DNA from: Buddleja alternifolia
Taxonomy: Eukaryota; Streptophyta; Magnoliopsida; Lamiales; Scrophulariaceae
DNA length: 64,000 bases
Assembly: GCA_019426215.1 (NCBI GenBank)
Contig: CM033394.1
Span: 40,236,423-40,300,422, forward strand
Reading direction: 5' to 3'
The notes under the pieces are model-generated. The model was not told the DNA's origin. It worked only from the letters and a program-made list of their open reading frames with translations, and did no database searches. This document shows positions 58,960 to 64,000 of this stretch, in pieces. The first letter of the stretch is position 1, and every line of letters begins with the position of its first letter. The translations under genes were made by a program, and so were the position numbers.

Positions 58960-60060
58960 AATTTGTAGTGATAAATTCGTTTTGTTAGCTATAATTTTTG
59001 AATTATTTGGTATAATTCTCGAATATGTTGGTATAATTTTTTAATTAATAGGTTGATTTTTTTATTTTTAGGCTTAATTTTGACTTTTAGGTATAATGTC
59101 ACTTTTTAGTGTTATTTTTGAATTATTTGGTATAATGTTGGAATTGGTTGGTATAATTTTTGAATTAATAGGCTGATTTTTTTATTTTTAGGTTCAATTT
59201 TGATTTTTAGGTATAATGTCAATTTTTAGTGTTATTTTTAAATTATTTGGTATAATGTTGGAATTGGTTGGTATAATTTTCTAAATATTCGGTATAATTT
59301 GAATTTTGAATTGTTAGGTTTGATTTCGAGTTGTTAGGTTTAATTTGGAATTGTTTGGTATAAGTTCGAATTAATAGGCTTAATTTCGAGTAGTTAGATT
59401 TATTTTTGAATAAGTTGGTATATTTTTGCAATTGTTTGGTATAATGTTCGAATTAGTTGGTATAATTTGAATTTATAGGTTTAATTTCGAATTGTTAGAT
59501 TTGATTTCGATTTGTTAGGTTTAATTATAAATTGTTTGTATAAGTTAGAATTTATCAGGCTTAATTTCTAGTAGTTAGCTTTAATTTTGAATTGGTTGGT
59601 ATATTTTTGCAAATGTTTGGTATAATGTTCGAATTAGTTGGTATAATTTGAATTTATAGGTTTAATTTCGAATTATTAGGTTTGATTTCAAGTTGTTAGG
59701 TTTAATTTCGAATTATTAGGTTTGATTTCAAGTTGTTAGGTTTAATTTCAAATTGGATTCTAACCGTTCGAATTAACAGGTTTAATTTGGAGTAGTTAGG
59801 TGTCAATTCGATTAGTAGTTTAAATTAGTATGTTTAAATTCAATTTTTTAAATTTGAATTAATATTTTTTTATTTTTCATTTCTAAGTCTAATCTCCAAT
59901 TTTTAGGTATAATCTCTAATTAGGATGTTTAAATTTGATTTTTTAGGTATATTTTTTGAATTATTCGGTATAATCTCTAAATTTTAATTTGTATGTATAA
60001 TCTTTAATGAGTAGGTATAATTTATAATTAGTAGGTTTAATTTCGAAGTAATAAATACAA
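58960..60060 (+). repeat. Degenerate about 20-bp tandem repeat in presumed 5' intron
   Basis: Some 50 loose copies of units such as GGTTTAATTTCGAATTGTTA and GGTATAATTTTTGAATTA. Longer direct repeats are superimposed, for example 59110-59180 versus 59230-59280, and 59450-59520 versus 59635-59700. Lies in the putative intron 58862-60129. Non-coding. Confidence 0.85.
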
Positions 60061-60129
60061 TTTACTAAATAATAAGTGTAATTTATACAATAGAATGTAA
60101 ATTAACATTCTTGTGGATATGTAAATGCA

Positions 60130-60640
60130 GGATGGCTGGGCATAATGTATATGGTCCGATAGACGGTAGCGTATTGTATGATCAGCAGAATCATGTATCT
60201 GAGGCAGTTGCTGATCAGCCAGACTTGACTTATCGTGTTCGGCTAGCTGACACTGTATATTTCGATGTTGCCTATCCATCTCCTCTACATCACTGTGTCA
60301 TGGTAAAGCTTGATGAGATGGGGTTCTATAGAGTATATAAGTTACCTTCTTTCTGAAACGATCTGGGCCTTGTGAAGACCCTAATCGAGAGATGGCGCCC
60401 AGAGACCAACACATTTCATTTTAGAACCGGAGAGGTATGATAACTCTCCAAGACATTGCTATTTTATATGGTCTACCAGTTCGTGGTAGGCATGTAGTTG
60501 CATATCGGCACTTCGAAAGATATGAAGATTACGCCGGATATGTATTTCAACTATTAGGATTGTACTTATTGCTGCAAGATTTTGGGAAAGGTTTTAAAAA
60601 CAATATACAAACTCAAAATTTAAGAAAGTTAAAAGTATAA
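60130..60640 (+). pseudogene. PMD exon (MAIL-like), stop and frameshift
   Basis: After a splice-acceptor-like ATGCAG (60124-60129), ATG 60132 opens MAGHNVYGPIDGSVLY... and runs to LMVK-type PMD sequence (HHCVMVKLDEMGFYRVYKL). TGA at 60353-60355 interrupts it. The next residues, LIERWRPETNTFHF, are the PMD signature, followed by a frame shift near 60430 and ITLQDIAILYGLPVRGR. It ends at the right TIR (about 60596), so most of the PMD is missing. Different from, and only distantly similar to, the PMD gene at 42.5 kb. Confidence 0.85.
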
Positions 60641-60842
60641 TAAATAAATTTACCTTAATTTCTTGATTGGGGGAGAAATTTGGGGGAGAAATTTGGAGGA
60701 TAAATTTGAAACCTTAGCAACAATGGTGTTTTGGGTATCTAAGGAAGATGAGGGAGAGGGAATGGTGGAGGGAGAAGAGACAGTGGGAATGAAGAGGGGT
60801 GGAACAAAACGCTGCATAAGCAACGTTTTTTTGCAAGTCCAA

Positions 60843-60845
<3 letters not shown>

Positions 60846-60888
<43 letters not shown>
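60846..60888. repeat. (AT)n microsatellite in right TIR
   Basis: About 20 TA units immediately inside the outer palindromes of the right TIR. The left TIR has no matching tract, so it arose after the TIR pair formed. Confidence 0.95.
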
Positions 60889-60890
<2 letters not shown>

Positions 60891-61176
60891 CGTGAGATGA
60901 CATAGGCTATGTAGTCTCACGTGAATTTAATAATAATAATAAAAAAAATTATAAAGTGAGACGACATAAACTTATGTCGCCTCACTTTAATTTAATAAAA
61001 AAATATATATTAAAGTGAGACGACATAACCTATGTCGTCTAACTTTAATTTAATAAAAAAAAAAATAAGCAAGAGACGACATAATCTATGTCGTTTCAAT
61101 CTATTTTCTAAACCCCCTCTATTTTTGTACATTTTCTGATTTTCTATTATTTTTAGTATTAATAATTTACTATTCC

Positions 61177-62275
61177 CCCCCCCCCCCTCCCCCACCAATG
61201 TACTACATTAAAATACATCAAACACCCCATATGGACATATCTACCCATGATTTAAATGATTAAATTCACTTAGAACTCATCTAATACATTAGCACTTTGT
61301 CCCCTCCATGATTAAATTTTAATTAGTTTGATCCCAAATTTTATTTAAGAATAATTTACTTAAATACATAATTCTTGAATTAATTATAAATTAAATAAAC
61401 AAAAATATATAGTTGCTATAATATAGAAAAATAAATTTATATAAATAATTTATGTACATTTTTTCTTTACAAAGAATGTAATAAATTTACAATTTGTTTC
61501 GTCTTTCGATAACTTAGTTGCAGTTATAGATATTAGAAAACATCTTTGTTATTTTTTGCTTTCTAATTTTAGTTGCATTTTCATAAAAGTAAATAATTAA
61601 ATATTGTAATATTCTATTTAATTATATCTTAAACTATGTATGCATGTCTTATTCACATAATAGTATTAATTATACCAATTAAAGAAAGAGTAAAAAAGAG
61701 AAGCATTTCACTAATTAACATAAAGAAAAGTTATGCTTATAAATTAAGTGTGTATATGTTATATTTGATCACTTTATCTTAATAAATAATATAATACTTA
61801 AAAATAAATAAATAATTTTATTAAAAACTAACAATTAAAACATGGATTATCAATAGTATTTAAAATATAATTAAAGTATTAGCATATATTAATAAAATAA
61901 TATATTAATAGTGATCAAAAACATTTATGTGAGATTTTTTTAAAGTTTAATATGTCTTATTCATAGTATTCATATTTTATTGCTTATTTCATACATTAAA
62001 GATTGATTATTTAATAAATTTAGCATTAAAGCAAGTGTGGAGTCAAATTATACTGAAATGTAATAGTAAGGGAGCTAAGTGCTATTATAATAGATGGGTA
62101 GAAAATGAATTTATGCTTTTACATAAATCAATGGTATTTATGTTCATCAATATGTCCAGGGGGTGTTTGATGTATTTTAATGTAGTAGATGGGGGAGTTT
62201 GAAGGTTTTAAGGGTAGAGAGAGGGTATTTGATGGGGGTGTTTATAGTAGAAGGGGGCAAAATAAAATTTACCCT
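61177..62275. mobile_element. Inverted-repeat element, about 1.1 kb
   Basis: Left end: C-rich run, then TACTACATTAAAATACATCA and AACACCCC (about 61200-61230). Right end: reverse complement of the same words (GGGGGTGTTTGATGTATTTT and AATGTAGTA, 62160-62192). The interior is very AT-rich and non-coding. The left edge abuts the PMD-bearing element. TSD not found. Confidence 0.6.
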
Positions 62276-63095
62276 AAACTAATTAATGATGAGAGAAAAT
62301 TTTATATGATTGAAAAATGTAATGATTGATGTTTGTATAGAAAAACTTGTATAGAAAATGAGAATGAGTACGTTTCGAAGAAAATGAGTTTGGGTATGAA
62401 TTTTTATTTTTTCATGATTCAAAAAATGTAAATCCATTTCAAAAAATATAGACAAACACAACCTAATTAGTACTCCTTGTTTTGATCATTTTTTTTGATC
62501 AAATTGATCCTGTCGATACTGCTGTACGTTATTTTGACATATTTATATTGATGTGATGGACCCTAAAAAGTCTCCCATTGGGGCACTAGTATTTTTGGAG
62601 ATATTCTAGAATAGACCAGGTCCAATGAAGCAGGTCTATTCAATACCATTAAATGCATGTGTTTTGAGTGGTTTTTACTATTGTGTCCCTGCATCCAATG
62701 GTGTCTGGTGTACCGACTCTGTTGGACGCGATGTGGCATAAAATTAGGGTAAATGCATTACCAAATTCAAATTCCTGATCACAAGCGTCAAGCCCAATAC
62801 AAACAATTAAATTAGGGTTGAATGTCTTGTTTTAGTTTTACAATAGGTCTATTTGGATGCACTATAGACGATAAAATAATTGTGGTAAATGTCGGTGATG
62901 ATGTCGAAATTATAACTGATTATAAAAATAAAAGAATAAAAAAAATTAATTTTCAGAAGTTTAATAGTGATAAAAATATTAAACAAAATTCTTATATAAT
63001 CAGTGACAAATAATTATTGTGACTATTGACAATTAGTGATACATGTCATGTATACCTAATAGCCAAACGTGACAACTTGAAAAGTATTATTGTCA
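62276..63095. other. AT-rich spacer
   Basis: No gene. An open frame at 62822-63013 is short and Lys/Ile-rich with no recognisable domain. No clear repeats. Confidence 0.5.
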
Positions 63096-63893
63096 GGAAA
63101 AAAACTCACGTTTGATCTCATTATAGCTCGGCCAAAAAGCTTTTAGTTCCATAGGGATTTTTTTGACACGTTTGGTTATATTGGAATAAAAAACTGAGAC
63201 TTTTAGTCCCGTTCATCAATTTTTAGACGAAAAAGATATGTGATATTCACGCGCCATTAAAGCTCATAAACATACAAAAAGGAATTAAAAATTAAATTCA
63301 AAAGTCAAAAAATAATTATTAAATAAAATTAAAAAGAAAGGGAAAATGAAGAAGACATCTTCTTCTTCGTCTTCTTCTTCAATTGCACCACCGCCACCAC
63401 CAACCAATACCTCAACATTCGCCACCCCACTTCGAGTCACCCACCCACAAAATCCCATACCAATCACGACCACTGATAAGTCCCAACCCGAGAAACTGCC
63501 ATACCTACCCCCGAAACCCCAACTTCATCTTAGATGGTGCGGTGGTGGCTACGATGTGTGCGCGGGGTGGGAGGGGGGGGGGGGCAGCGGCTACAGTGTG
63601 GACTGTGGAAGATTGGTTGAGGATTGGGGCTCGTCTTCTTCGTCACAATTTATAATTTTCTTTTTCTCTTATTTTTTGGATTATTCTATAATTTTTATGT
63701 CTTTTGAATTTTTTTGGTAAATTTTAGACTAACGGTGCGTGTGACCCAATCACTCTTTTTCGTCTGAAAATTAACGGACGGGATTAAAAATGTTAGTTTT
63801 TTACTCCAATGGGATTAAAAGTGACAGAAACATTATTATGAGACTAAAAGTGGTTTGGTCGAATTCCAATGGAACCAAAAGTGAAATTTTTCC
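63096..63893. mobile_element. Foldback/TIR element, about 800 bp
   Basis: Left arm 63096-63255 and right arm 63733-63893 are diverged inverted repeats sharing GACGAAAAAG, TAAAAAACT and TTTTAGTYYC blocks. The centre holds a (CTT)n tract (63352-63380) and a Pro/His-rich open stretch that I do not call a gene. TSD not resolved. Confidence 0.6.
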
Positions 63894-64000
63894 ATTATTT
63901 TCGCTAAATATCATTAATGTTAACATAGTTATTGTATTTGTCACTAATTAAGTATATCTAGTGAAGTTTTTGATATTGTGAATTCAAATTTTATCATTAA

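Larger units (their letters stand above)
58383..61176 (+). mobile_element. TIR element with palindromic termini and a captured PMD exon
   Basis: Long imperfect terminal inverted repeats: left 58383-58924, right 60596-61176 (from AATAnTAAATTATTAATAC inward to TTGTATATTGTTTTT). Each TIR contains GACGACATA-nn-TATGTCGTC-type palindromes (left three, right four) and a C/T-rich leader ending in a splice-donor-like AATTAAG/GTAA. Between the TIRs lie a repeat-rich intron and a PMD coding exon. PMD genes are known from Mutator-like elements; the superfamily here is not proven because I find no TSD or transposase. Confidence 0.7.

Noticed and set aside
63346..63720. Ser/Pro-rich open frame near the right edge
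   Set aside because: Begins in a CTT microsatellite within a foldback element; composition explains it.

Overview
The window is nuclear DNA of a eudicot plant. It is AT-rich and carries one long gene with GT-AG introns, a small plant-specific gene family, and many plant retrotransposons and short inverted-repeat elements. Gene content and element families suggest an asterid, but I cannot name the species.

1-10.8 kb: an apparently intact ABCG7-type half-size ABC transporter gene in 11 exons. Intron 4 appears to use a GC donor. Introns 4, 8 and 10 carry non-autonomous DNA elements. 12.3-35.1 kb: three tandem paralogues (12260, 23509 and 34609) of a small membrane-protein family that I recognise only as a conserved plant family without a known function. 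They were pushed apart by a truncated LINE (13.1-15.3 kb), a young Ty1/copia element with nearly identical LTRs (17332-22459, TSD ATTTA), and an internally deleted Ty3/gypsy element of the Tat type with two RNase H domains (25168-34079, TSD TATAT).

35-58 kb: a nest of transposons. A roughly 630-bp segment is present twice (35936-36567, and 37431-38426 plus 57780-58119). The second copy was split by a Tourist-like MITE (37500-38201) and by a non-coding LTR element whose LTRs lie at 38427-38913 and 57295-57779. That element was later entered by a hAT-like MITE (40061-40792) and by two more Ty3/gypsy elements, both on the minus strand: a Tat element (about 41.4-51.06 kb) and an Athila-type element (51.06-57.2 kb). 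These two are broken and joined at about 51058. Downstream of its pol, the Tat element carries an opposite-strand plant-mobile-domain (PMD) gene with five apparent introns.

58-64 kb: a 2.8-kb element with long terminal inverted repeats made partly of 25-30-bp palindromes, carrying a second, decayed PMD exon. Two further inverted-repeat elements follow.

The only host genes I would call functional are the ABCG7 homologue and the three small paralogues. All transposon coding regions have stops, frameshifts or deletions. The most unusual signals are the intron-bearing antisense PMD gene, a 16-nt perfect inverted repeat across the LTR/internal boundary of the 38.4-57.8 kb element where a tRNA primer site would be expected, the dispersed palindrome AACGTTCGAACGTT in the Athila element, and the PMD element with palindromic TIRs.
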